The notes under the pieces were generated by a model that was given only the letters and a program-made list of their open reading frames with translations, searched no databases and was not told where the DNA came from. From assembly GCA_036365145.1 (NCBI GenBank), contig JAEOAD010000015.1:6193501-6257500 (forward strand): a DNA stretch of 64,000 nucleotides, read 5' to 3'. This DNA is from Orientallactaga sibirica (lineage: Eukaryota; Chordata; Mammalia; Rodentia; Dipodidae). The translations under genes were made by a program, and so were the position numbers. Positions 1 through 10,772 of the stretch are shown here, piece by piece; within the stretch, counting starts at the first letter, position 1; every line of letters begins with the position of its first letter.

Positions 1-122
1 AGAGGTAGAAGGATCGCTGTGAGTTCAAAGCCAGCCTGAGACTATACAGTGAATTCCAGGTCAGCCTGGGCTAAATTAAGACCCTCCCACACACAGACAA
101 AAAAAAAAAAAAAAAAAAAAAA
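1..122 (+). repeat. B1 SINE, cut by the window edge
   Basis: The 7SL-derived B1 right part (from the 'aggaggatcgctgtgagttc' block to a poly(A) tail at 100-122) is visible. The left half lies outside the window. Confidence 0.85.
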
Positions 123-246
123 GCTTATGGCTAGCAAGTTTAAGGGCAACACGGTAACACAGTGAGGCACTATGTCAAGAGAGAGGGAGAGAGAGGGGAA
201 AGAAGGGAAGGAAGGAGGCAAGAATTCTGGAACATTAAATGCCCTA

Positions 247-290
247 CCACACCCACTCTCTGTCTCTCTCTGCTTGCAAATAAATAAATA
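247..290 (+). repeat. DIP SINE tail remnant
   Basis: Only the pyrimidine-rich end of a DIP element remains ('cacccactctctgtctctct' followed by 'gcaaataaataaata'). The tRNA head is missing. The 123-246 stretch before it is A/G-rich and unassigned. Confidence 0.5.
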
Positions 291-291
291 A

Positions 292-403
292 TTTTTTTTC
301 GAGGTAGGGTCTCACTCTGGCCCAGGCTGACCTGAAATTCACTTGAACTCATACATAGTGAATTCCAGGTCAGCCTGGGCCAGAGTGAGACCCTACCTCA
401 AAA
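292..403. repeat. Inverted pair of B1 3' fragments
   Basis: A minus-strand B1 3' fragment (292-345, starting with a T run and 'gaggtagggtctcactctgg') is followed after a few bases by a plus-strand copy of the same B1 segment (350-403). The two arms are nearly complementary and could form a hairpin of about 50 bp per arm. An A/T-rich simple repeat (404-468) follows. Confidence 0.75.
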
Positions 404-473
404 AATAAATTAATTAATTAATTAATAATAAATAAGTAAATAAATAAATAAAATAAATAAATAAAAATTAGGT

Positions 474-676
474 GATGGCTGGAGAGATGGGTTAGCAGTT
501 AAGGCACTTGCCTGCAAAGCCTAAGAACTCGTGTTCGAATCCCCAGGTCTCATGTAGCCAGGTGCAGTAATGCAACCATGCAATGTCGCACATGCACCAC
601 AAAGGTGCATACGCATCTGGAGTTCATTCACAGCAGCTGAGAGCCCTGGCATGCCCATTCTCTCTGTGTGTGTGTG

Positions 677-707
<31 letters not shown>

Positions 708-748
708 GGCTCTTCCTCTCTCTTTCAAAAATCAAATAATAATAAAGT
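474..748 (+). repeat. DIP SINE (B2 superfamily)
   Basis: Full-length tRNA-derived element: head with A and B box regions, body with the 'catctggagttcattcacag' block, then a CT-rich tract and an A-rich tail. It carries the 'agccaggtgcagtaatgcaa' variant body of the second DIP subfamily. Confidence 0.85.
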
Positions 749-769
749 GAAAAAAATTTAATTTCACTT

Positions 770-1262
770 AACATATGCCTCAGTTATTCTACAACTAGAT
801 ATCTGTCCAGGAAAATTAAAAGTATATGTCCATACAACAACATGAATGTGAGTGCTTATAAAAAGCTTTACAATAGCCTCAAACTGGAGATATCCCAAAT
901 ATCCATTAATAAGATAGACAAATTTGTATATACTCATACAATGAAATATTTGCCAAAAAAAAGCAATGAAGTATCAATATGTACAACAGTATGGATGGAT
1001 TGCAAAATAATTATAAATGAAAAAAGCCAGATTAAAAGATGTATGCTGTAAGCTTCCATTTGCATAAAAATTTTAAGCAGAAACTAAACTATAGTGCTAG
1101 AAAGCAAAGCAGTGAATACAGGAAATGAGGGGGTTGATTACAAAGGATCATGATAAAGAAACTTTGGGAATTCTGATATATTTATTGATTTGTGGTGTTC
1201 AAATTATATACTTCAAGTATTTATTGTGTATCACTTATACCTTAGTAAAGCTGTTCAGAAAA
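770..1262 (+). repeat. Ancient L1M 3' end
   Basis: The order of short blocks matches the 3' end of old mammalian-wide L1M elements: 'atatcccaaatatccattaa', 'tactcatacaatgaaatatt', 'aagccagattaaaagatgta', and an end near 'accttagtaaagctgttcag'. It is strongly diverged with no open frame, so it predates the B1/DIP copies. Calling it L1M rests on recognised wording, not an alignment. Confidence 0.7.
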
Positions 1263-1272
1263 AAAGACATTA

Positions 1273-1437
1273 CAGCCAGGCGTGGTGGCGCACGCCTTTA
1301 ATTCCAGCACTTGGGAGGCAGAGGTAGGAGGATCATTGTGAGTTCAAGGCCACCCTGAAACTACAGAGTGAATTTCAGGTCAGCCTAACTAGAGTGAGAC
1401 CTTACCCCGAAAAAAAACAAAAAAGAAGAAAGAAAGA
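1273..1437 (+). repeat. B1 SINE
   Basis: Full-length B1 with an A-rich tail, flanked by the target-site duplication 'gacattaca' (1265-1273 and 1438-1446). Between it and the FAM228B exon (1447-1673) I see no repeat or gene. Confidence 0.9.
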
Positions 1438-1622
1438 TGACATTACAATGTGAGTAGTGCAGTTTCAAGAGAAAGTGCAGCTTTGTTACATTAGAAAATT
1501 AATGACCTATGATTCTACCTTAAGAATCTAGAAAACAAAAAGTAAATAAATACAAAGTTATTAGGGCAAAGGTAATAAAGAATAAAACAGAAAATAAGAG
1601 GATAACTATTTAGCCCAAGTTA

Positions 1623-1820
<198 letters not shown>

Positions 1821-1984
1821 TTAGCATTCGCAATCTTTTCCTCTTCTGTTTAATCAATACTCGTGACCTTGAAATGAGTCTGGAAAACTTGCCAGTCAAC
1901 CCCTTTCCCACAAGCTTGTCTTGAAGCCAGGGGCTCCATGACGCCCCCAGGGCTGACTCGAACCCTCAAACTCTAACTAAAGAT

Positions 1985-2715
1985 GCCCTTCAAGCCTGGG
2001 TGGCAGCTGGCCGGCCTAGGCTTGGGAAGCCCCAATCGCTGCAGTTCAGTAACTCTGAGCGGGGGCGGGGGCAGCCGTAACTGCCAGGGCGCGAATGCAG
2101 ACTGAGCCACAGAAGCAAGGTTTGCCGCTCCAGCTCTACGGCGCCGCAGGCCTCCCCGGCCCGCACTTGCGAAGCAGTCTTGGGGAGTCTGCGCTACAAC
2201 ACCTACTCCCGCGAGGAGGGCGGCGCGCACTCTCGCGGCGGCGGGCTGAGCGTGCGGCTCTCAGCCTCGGCCCGAGCCCCGTCGCTAAGGAACACGGCGA
2301 ACATTCCAGCGTCTCCGGGACACTGTCCCGCGCGCCTCTCGACCGCGGAGGACGACGGGACCCGCGAACCAGGCAGCGGTTCCCCGTGACAGGCAGCTGT
2401 CACAGCCAATCGGGCCGCGGCCGGTCGGGTGCGCGGGATGCCCGCCCCTCGGTGAGCGTTGGCCACCTCCGGCCCAGTGTACGTGCCCAGCGTGCGTGCC
2501 CAGCGTGTCCAGCGTGCCCAACGTGCGTCTGTGAGCCTTGCCCGGTCGAGCCCCCGAGGGCGACGGAGGAAGAGGGAGGTCGCTCTGCCAGGCCCCTGCG
2601 GGGGTCGTGCGGTCGTGGATCCGGAAGCCGGCTGAGACGGCTGAACGGGGCCGGGCAACACTGACTTCCCTGCCGTGAAGGTGTCCTCGGTGCGCGTGGT
2701 TGTTGCCGGGCCATG
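1985..2715. promoter_or_regulatory. CpG island, divergent FAM228B/PFN4 promoter
   Basis: This is the only long unique GC-rich, CpG-dense stretch in the window; flanks drop to A/T-rich DNA within about 100 bases. It lies between the FAM228B exon (minus) and the PFN4 start codon (plus), so it fits a bidirectional promoter without TATA boxes. Several GC-box-like runs ('gggggcgggggc' near 2060) and a 'cagccaatcgg' CCAAT-type motif near 2402-2412 are visible. The long open frames in all directions here come from GC richness and are not treated as genes. Exact start sites and the 5' non-coding exons cannot be placed from sequence alone. Confidence 0.8.
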
Positions 2716-2933
2716 GACTTCGCGAACGCCGGTCAAGGGGGAGGAAAAAGAAAATTATCGGGTGCACGTCGTGGTTGCACCTCCTTAACTGGTTTACAGC
2801 TTTTTTGGATCGCCTGTTGCTTTCTTTTGTTTTTGCTTTACTCCATTTTTTTTTATTTGTTTATTCATTTTTGCAAGCCTGAGCATTGAGCCCAGGAAGG
2901 GGCTTTACACTCTACCATCGATACTTATTTTTT

Positions 2934-3063
2934 TTAAACCGAGATTCATTTATATCTGAAGACTGGATCTCACTAAATTGCTCAAGTTGTCCTTGAATTT
3001 TTAATTCTCCTGCCTCAGCCTCGAGTACCTGGCATTATAGTCATGTGCTAACACTAGCCTGGC
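2934..3063 (-). repeat. Old B1-like (7SL) relic
   Basis: The order 'ggatctcactaaattgctca', 'ctcctgcctcagcctcgagt', 'ggcattatagtcatgtgcta' follows the complement of an early B1/proto-B1 monomer rather than the young B1 family used elsewhere here. Strongly diverged. Confidence 0.45.
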
Positions 3064-3354
3064 TTGTTGCTTTGTTTTTAAATCCCCAGATAATTCTCTT
3101 GCAAATCACTACATAACTAGAAAATTCTGAGGCCGCGACTTTCCATACTCAGGTTTATAACCCACTAGGTGAACTGTGATTTCTATGATTCTGTTTTCTC
3201 TTTGCATATTGTTGGACACTGTATGATGGACCACCATTTTCACTCTTCATCACTTTAAAGTACACATGTTGATATCAAACTGAGTGTCAGGGGCATTTGT
3301 GTTTTCATGCGTGGATAGCTTCAATTTCAGTTCCTGTTACAGAGCTGAGGAAAC

Positions 3355-3471
3355 ATGAGCCACTTGCAGAACTTACTGTTAGATACTCTCCTAGGAACCA
3401 AGCATGTGGACGGTGCAGCTCTCATCAAACTACAAGAGCGCAGCCTCTGTGTTGCATCACCAGGATTTAGT
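3355..3471 (+). CDS. PFN4: PFN4 coding exon 1
   Basis: Encodes 39 codons from ATG, closing at the GT of 'gtaagg' (3472). AG acceptors at 3329-3330 or 3341-3342, each after a T/C-rich tract, suggest the coding exon starts just before the ATG and is spliced to a 5' non-coding exon in the CpG island. Confidence 0.93.
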
Positions 3472-6400
3472 GTAAGGAAAAAGACTTGTATTTTAATTAT
3501 TTAAAACAAATTTTTATATTTTTTGTTTATCTGAGAGAAAGAGGCAGAGACAGGGAGAATGGGCATGCCAAGGCCTCCAACCATTGCAAAGAACTCCAGA
3601 TGGCGCGCCACCTAGTGCACCTGGCTTTTGTGGGTCCTTGGGAATCGAACATGGGTCCCTGTGTTTTAATTCTTTAGGTTAGCATAGATAGTAATGGATT
3701 TCATCATAGCGCCATCATACATATATGTGGTACATTTTCTCATTCATTCATCCTCCCCCATTTCCCTCCTCCTTACTCCCTACCCCCCTCCAGCTAGTTC
3801 TGTCCACCTTCCCCCACCCCACCCCCTTTTTTATTTATTTTATTTTATTTAATTTTGGAGAGAAACATAGGGAGGAGACAGATAGAGAATGGGCGCACCA
3901 GCAGTCTCTCAGCTGCTGTGAACAAGTCCAGATGTGTGCGGGCCCCTTGTGGGCAAGTGCAGCGTTGCGCCCTTGCGTCATTTTTGCATCTGGCTAAACG
4001 TGGGACCTGGAACCGTGTTCTTAGGCTTAGCAGGCAGGTGCCTTAACCTCTAAGCCATCTCTCCAGCCCCCCCTTTTTATTTTTTTTTTCTGAGGTAGGG
4101 TCTCACTCTAGCTCAGGCTGACCTGGAATTCACTATGTAGCCTCAGAGTGGCCTCGAACTCTTGACAGTCCTCCTATCTCTGCCTCCTGAGTACTGGGTT
4201 AAAAGCATGCGCCACCATGCCCAGCTCACCCCCAGCTTTAATTTTTTTAAGTATAAAAACAATATTTAAAACAACAATAGGGCTGGAGAGATGCTCCTGC
4301 CTGCAAAGCCTAAGAAAGCCGGTTGGATTCTCCAGGTCCCACTTTAGCCAGACGCAAAGTGACACAAGGGCGCAATGCCGAACCTGCCCACCGGAGGTGC
4401 ACATGTCTGGAGTTGGTACACAGCACCTGAGAGGCCACTGGCACACCCATTCTCTGTCTCTCTATCTCTATCTCTGGCTCTCTCCAAAAAAAAAAAAAAA
4501 GACTACAAAAGCCACCTAAATCTGTACACAGTAGCAAGCATCTGGAATCCCAGCCCTCCTACAGTGAGATAGGAGGTAGAAATGGAAGAATCCTAGAGGA
4601 TTGCAGGCCAGCCAATCTGGTGTACTCAGTGATGAACAAGAGATCCTACCTAAAGAAAAAGGTGGAAAGCAAGGACTGACACAGGTGTCTTCTGACCTCC
4701 ACACACATACTGTGTGACATGTGAATGCTCACATTCTTACACATGAACTCACACACAAAGACAAAAAATATAGAGCAATCCAGGCATGGTGACACATGCC
4801 TTTTTATTTTATTTATTTACTTGCAAGCAGAGAGAAAGTGAGATAGAGAGAAGAGAGACAGAGAATGGGTATGCCAGGGCCTCTAGACAGTGCAAACAAA
4901 CTCCAGATGCATGTGCCCCTTGTGCATCTAGCTTACGGGGGTCCTGGGGAATCGAACCTGGGTCCTTTGGCTTCGCAGGCAAGTGCCTTAACTGTTAAGC
5001 CATCTCTCTAGCCTGGCACTTGCCTTTAATCCCAGTATTTGTGGGCAGAGGTAGAAGGATTGCCATGATTTCAAGGCCACCCTAAGACTGAAGACTAAAT
5101 TCCAGGTCAGCCTCAACTAGAGTGAGACTACCTCAAAAAATATTTTTTAATATATTTTATTTATTTGACAGAAAGAGGCAGAGAGAGAGAGGGAGACATG
5201 GGTGCACTAGGGCCTCCAGCCGCTGAAAACAAACTCCAGATGTATGCACCCCCTTGTGCATCCAGATTAACGTGGGTCCTGGAGAATCAACTGGGATCCT
5301 TGGCTTTGCAGGCAAAAGCCTTAACCGCCAAGCCATCTCTCCAGCCCTATATGTATATATGTATATATTTATATGTAAATTAAATCTAGGCTGGGAAGAT
5401 TGCTCAGTGGTTAAAGGTGCTTGCTTGTAAACTGTGATGGCCCAAGTCTAAATCTCCAGTACCCAGCACAAAGGGGCACATATGTTTGAATTTCATTTGC
5501 AATGGCAAGAGTCCCTGGCATACCAATACTCTCTCAATTTTTCTGTCTTTCTACCCCCTTTCTTACTCTTGCAAATAATTTTTTTTTCAAGGTAGTGTCT
5601 CACTGTAGCTCAGGCTGCCCTGGAATTCACTATGTAATAGTCTCAGGGTGCCCTCAAACTCACAGCAATCCTCCTACCTCTGCCTCCCGAGTGCTAAAGC
5701 CCAAGATGCATACCACCACACCCAACTTCGCAAATAAATTTTTTAAACATTTATTTATTTGAGAGAGAAAGATGCAGACAGAGAGAGAGAAATTGGGCAT
5801 GGCAGGGCCTTCAGCCACTGCAAACAAGCTCCAGGTGCATGTGCCACCTTGTGCATCTGGCTTACATGGGTCCTGGGGAATCGAACCTGAGTCCTTAGAT
5901 TTTGCAGGCAAGCACTTTAACTGTTAAGCCATTTCTCCAACCCAATAAATGAAAAAAAAAGTTAGGGCCTGGGCCTGGAAAAGTGGGTCAGCAGTCAAAG
6001 GCACTTGCTTCCAAAGCCTGTGGACCTGGGTTTGATTCCCCAGAACCCATGTAAAGCCTAACACACAAAGTGTCACATGCATATGGAGTTCATTTGCAGT
6101 GGCAAGAGGCCCTGGTGTGCTCATGTTCTCCCTCTCTCTTTCTCTTTCTTCTCCCCTCACAAATAAAAAAGTACATATTTTTTAAGGTGAAAACCATCTT
6201 AGCTTTCAGGCTATTAAAAGAACAGGTAGCCAGGCGTGGTGGCACACGCCTTTAATCCCAGCACTTGGGAGGCAGAGGTAAGAGGATTGCCGAGAGTTCG
6301 AGGCCACCCTGAGACTACATAGTTAATTCCAGGTCAGCCTGGACCAGAGTGAGATCCTACCTTGCAAAACCAAAAAAAAGAAAAACAGGTAGTGAGTCAA

Positions 6401-8852
6401 ATTTGTCTGGCCAGTGGCCATAGCTAGTAGACTTCTCATCTTTTTAACCTTTGCAGGTAATGCCAAGTGATGTCCGAACACTTGTGAATGGATTTGCCAA
6501 AAACCCTTTGCAAACCCGAAGAGAAGGATTATATTTTAGAGAAAGGGATTACAAATGTGTCCGGGCAGATGACTGTTCTCTTTATGCTAAGAATGTAAGT
6601 ATTCACGATTTGAAGACATCTTGTAAAAACTTAAAGAATTTAACTCCTGGGTGTTTTGCCCCTCCTGATCCTCTCATTACTTTCCTGAGTCATTAAGACA
6701 GAAGGCATGTCTAGAAATTGGCCTTGATATCCATGACCGTGCAGTGCCTAGCAGTACCTTCGCAAGACCCTCATAATAGAAGAAAAAGATGAAGACATCA
6801 AATTAAAAGAGAGACTAATGGAGAGAGGGAGGGGATATGATGGAGATTGGAGTTCTAAAGGGGAATGGGGGGAGGGGAGGGAAATATGCATTTTTTGTAT
6901 GTAAGTATAGAAGTTGTCAATAAAAAAATTAAAAAAAGACAGAAGGCATGTCTAAAAGCACTCTCAGAAGGTCTTGCAGTGAAGCTTAGTAGTAGAGTAC
7001 TTGTGTAGTCTGCTCAGGGCCTTGGGTTTGATCCCTGGCACTGAAAGGGGAAAAAAAGCTTCTTGCCTAAAAGTACTCTCAGCCAGACATCCTGGCTGAG
7101 ACAAACACTCATTCTGGGACCTGTCAAATGTACTGTCTTCCCAGTATGACTGTACCCTTTATACTCCTCCTTCTTAAAATACTTAAAAAATGGAAGATGG
7201 ATGTGGTGGTACATGCCTTTAATCCCAGCACTTGGGAGGCAGAAGTAGGAGGCCAGCCTGGGACTATAAACTGAGTAGGACTAGACTGAGACACCACTCA
7301 ATTAAAAAAAAAAAACTAACAATGATGCAGAAATGCATGGAAATGTGTTACAGTTTTAGAATTTTTTATTTTAGTTATTTGTAAGGAGAGAGCAAGAGAG
7401 GTGCACCAGGGCCTCTTACCGTTGCAAACGAACCCCAGATGTATGTGTCACTTTGTGCATCTGGCTTTACATGGGTACTGGGAAATTGAACCCAGGCTGT
7501 TAGACTTTGCACGCAAGCAGCTTAACCACTGAACCCTCTCCAATCCAGGATTTATTTTTAAAGAGGGAGGGAGAGAGAGAGAGAGAATGGGATGCCAGGG
7601 CTTCTAGCCACTGCAAACAAAACAGAACTGCCAGATCTGGTTTATGTGGGTTCTAGGGAATCCTGCCACCTTTGGCTTTGGAGGCATCTGGTTTTCCAAA
7701 ATTTTTTTATTTAGGGGCTGGAGAGATGGCTTAGTGGTTAAGGAATTTGCCTGCAAAGCCAAAGGATCTCAGTTCAACTCTCCAGGACCCACGTAAGCCA
7801 GATGCACAAGGGGGCACATGCATCTGGAGTTTGTTTGCAGTGACTGGAGGCTCTGGTGCACCCATTCTTTCTCTCTGCCTCTTTCTCTCTCTCAAATAAA
7901 TAAATATTTTTTAATTTATTTTTTTAATCTTTATTTATTTGAGAGAGAAAGGAGAGGGTTGGAGAGATGGCTTAGCAGTTAAGGCATTTGCCTGCAAAGC
8001 CAAAGGACTTTGGTTCAATTCCTCAGGACCCACATAAGCCAGATGCACAAGGTGGCACATGCATCTGGAGTTCATTTGCAGTGGCTGGAGGCCCTGGCAT
8101 GCCCATTTTCTCCCTCTCTGCCTCTTTCTCTCTTACTCTCTCAAAAAATAAATAAATAAATTTTTTAAAGAGTCAGAGAGAGAAAATGGGTGTGCCAGGG
8201 CCTCTAGCTACTGCAAAGGAACTCCAGACATCACCTTGTGCATCTGGCTTACGTGGTTACTGGGGAATCAAACCTGGGTCCTTTGGCTTGCTGGCAGTTA
8301 CCTTAACTACTAAGCCATCACTCCAGCCTCAGGATTTCTTTTTTATTTTGGAGTATTTGCATATGCATAATAAGATATTCCAGATATAGGACTCAAATGT
8401 GATCATGGGATTAATTTTTGTTTCATACATACATTATAGATGGAAGGTGATCTTAATATTTTTAGTGTGTCTGCATTTTTACTGTGACCTATCACATGAT
8501 GTCAGAAGAGGGGGAATTTTTCACCTTTTTTTATTTTGTTTTTCGAGGTAGGGTCTCACTCTAGTTTAGGCTGACCTGACATTCACTATGTACTCTCAGA
8601 GTGGCCTCGAATTCATGATGATCCTCCTATCTGCCTCCCAAGTGCTGAGGTTAAAGGCATGTGCCACCATGCCCAGTGAATTTATCACTTTTGGTGGTTA
8701 AAACTTTTTTGGCCAGGCAGGGTGACACGCGCCTTTAATCCCAGCACTCGGGGGGCAGAGGTGGAGGATTGCCAAGATTTCAAGGCAACCCTAAGACTAC
8801 ATAGTGAATTCCAGGTTAGCCTGGGCTAGAGCGAAACCTCACCTTGAAAAAG

Positions 8853-8901
<49 letters not shown>

Positions 8902-10366
8902 AAGGAAGGAAGGAAGGAAGGAAGGAAGGAAGGAAGGAAGGAAGGAAGGAAGGAAGGAAGGAAGGAAGAAAAGAAAACTTTTTTGTACTTTGAAGCATTT
9001 TGGATTTTGAAATTTCTGATTAGGGATTCACAGTATATCATTTGGGTGGTGCTTTTTGTTGTTTTTTGTGTTGGTGGGGTTTTTTGTTTGGTTTGGGTTT
9101 TTTGTTTTTGTTTTTCAAGGGTTTCACTTTAGTCAGGCTGACCTGGAATTCACTATGTAGTCTCAGGGTGGCCTTGAACTCACAGCAATCCACCTACCTC
9201 TGCTCCCTAGTGCTGGGATTAAAGGCGTGCGCCACCACACCCACCTTGCAACTGTCTTCCTTTATGGGAGAGAACTGAGGCTAGTCATGCAGCTGAAATG
9301 GAGGTGCTGGGATTCCCGCCCAGAGCTGGCCAACTCTAAAATGTATTACCTTTGCATTACATCAATTGTGCTTTTAGGATAGGGGTATATATTGCAACTG
9401 ATTGTAGAACTTTCTGTTTGTTTGTTTGTTTGTTTGTTTGTTTGTTTGTTTGTTTGTTTGTTTGTTTGTTTTTTGAGGTAGGGTCTTGCTTTATCCCAGG
9501 CTGACTTGGAACTCACTATGTAGTCTCAGGGTGGCCTCAAACTCCCAGCAATCCCCGACCTCTGCCTCCTGAGTGCTGGTATTAAAGGCGTGCGCCACCA
9601 CGCCCAGCTGAAGAACCTTTTTTTTTTTAGAGGTAGGGTTTTGCTCTAGTTCAGGCTGACTTGGAATTAGTCTCAGGCTGACCTCAAACTCACAGCAACC
9701 CTCCTACCTCTGTGCTAAGATTATGTATATACCACCATGCCTGGCAAATTTTAAAAATATGCATAATATACATGATATTCATATAAAAAGAACTGAAGTC
9801 TTTTCAGAAAAGACAAATTTGGGTTGGGGAGATTGATCAGTGGCTAAGGCACTTGCCTGCAAAGACTAACAACCTGGGTTCCATTCCCTAGTACCCTTGT
9901 AAAGCCAGATGCACAAAGTGATGCATGCATCTGGAGTCCATTTGCAGAGACTGGAGGTCTTGTACATCCATTCTCTCTGTCTCTCCTCTACCTCTTCTTG
10001 CAAAGGAAGGAAGGAAAGAAGGGAAGGAGGGACAAATTTAGCCAGGTGTGGTGGCACATGCCTTTAATCCCAGCACTCAGGAGACAGAGGTAGGAGGATG
10101 GCCATCAGTTTAAAGCAACTGGGAGACTGCATGGCGAATTCCAGGTCAGCCTGGGCTAGAGGAAACCGTACCTCAAAAAGCAAAACAAACAAAAAACGAC
10201 ATAGAAAGGAATAGAAAATTCAAAAACATATGTGAACACGAAGAAGTCAGAAAATGGTTTTTAAAAGTGACTGGAGAGAAACTGCTGGTCTTGTGGTTAT
10301 GAGTAAAGCCAGGATGTTCTTGTTCTGTTTTATTCTTTTGTTGTTGTTTTGTTTTGTTTTGTTTTG

Positions 10367-10397
<31 letters not shown>

Positions 10398-10722
10398 TCA
10401 AGGTAGGGTTTCACTCTAGCCCAGGTTGACCTGGAATTCACTATGTAGTCTCAGCATGGCCTTGAACTCACAGCAGTTCTACTACCTCTGCCTGCCAAGT
10501 GCTGGGATTAAAGGCATACTACACCATGCCTGGCTCTGTTTTATTCTTTATCCAGGAGAACACTGGTGTGGTTGTTGTGAAGACCCATCTGTATCTTCTG
10601 GTGGCCACTTACACTGCAGGCATGTACCCTAGTGTCTGCGTAGAAGCCACAGAGAAGCTCGGTGAGTTCACATGTCAATGAGGTCTGAAACCCAACTCAA
10701 ACCAACTAGGGAAAAAAGGAAG

Positions 10723-10772
<50 letters not shown>

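Noticed and set aside
2095..2767. Several overlapping 100-190 codon open frames on both strands in the GC-rich block
   Set aside because: They overlap each other in all frames, have skewed Arg/Pro/Ala content and match no family I know; a CpG-island promoter explains them.
4174..4572. Short frames with wording such as 'SALRPCVTL' and '[12 protein letters not shown]', repeated throughout the window
   Set aside because: These are the two strands of DIP and B1 SINEs read as protein; they recur at every SINE.
8804..9041. Lys/Arg/Glu-rich and Pro/Ser/Phe/Leu-rich short frames
   Set aside because: Direct translations of the purine microsatellite on the two strands.
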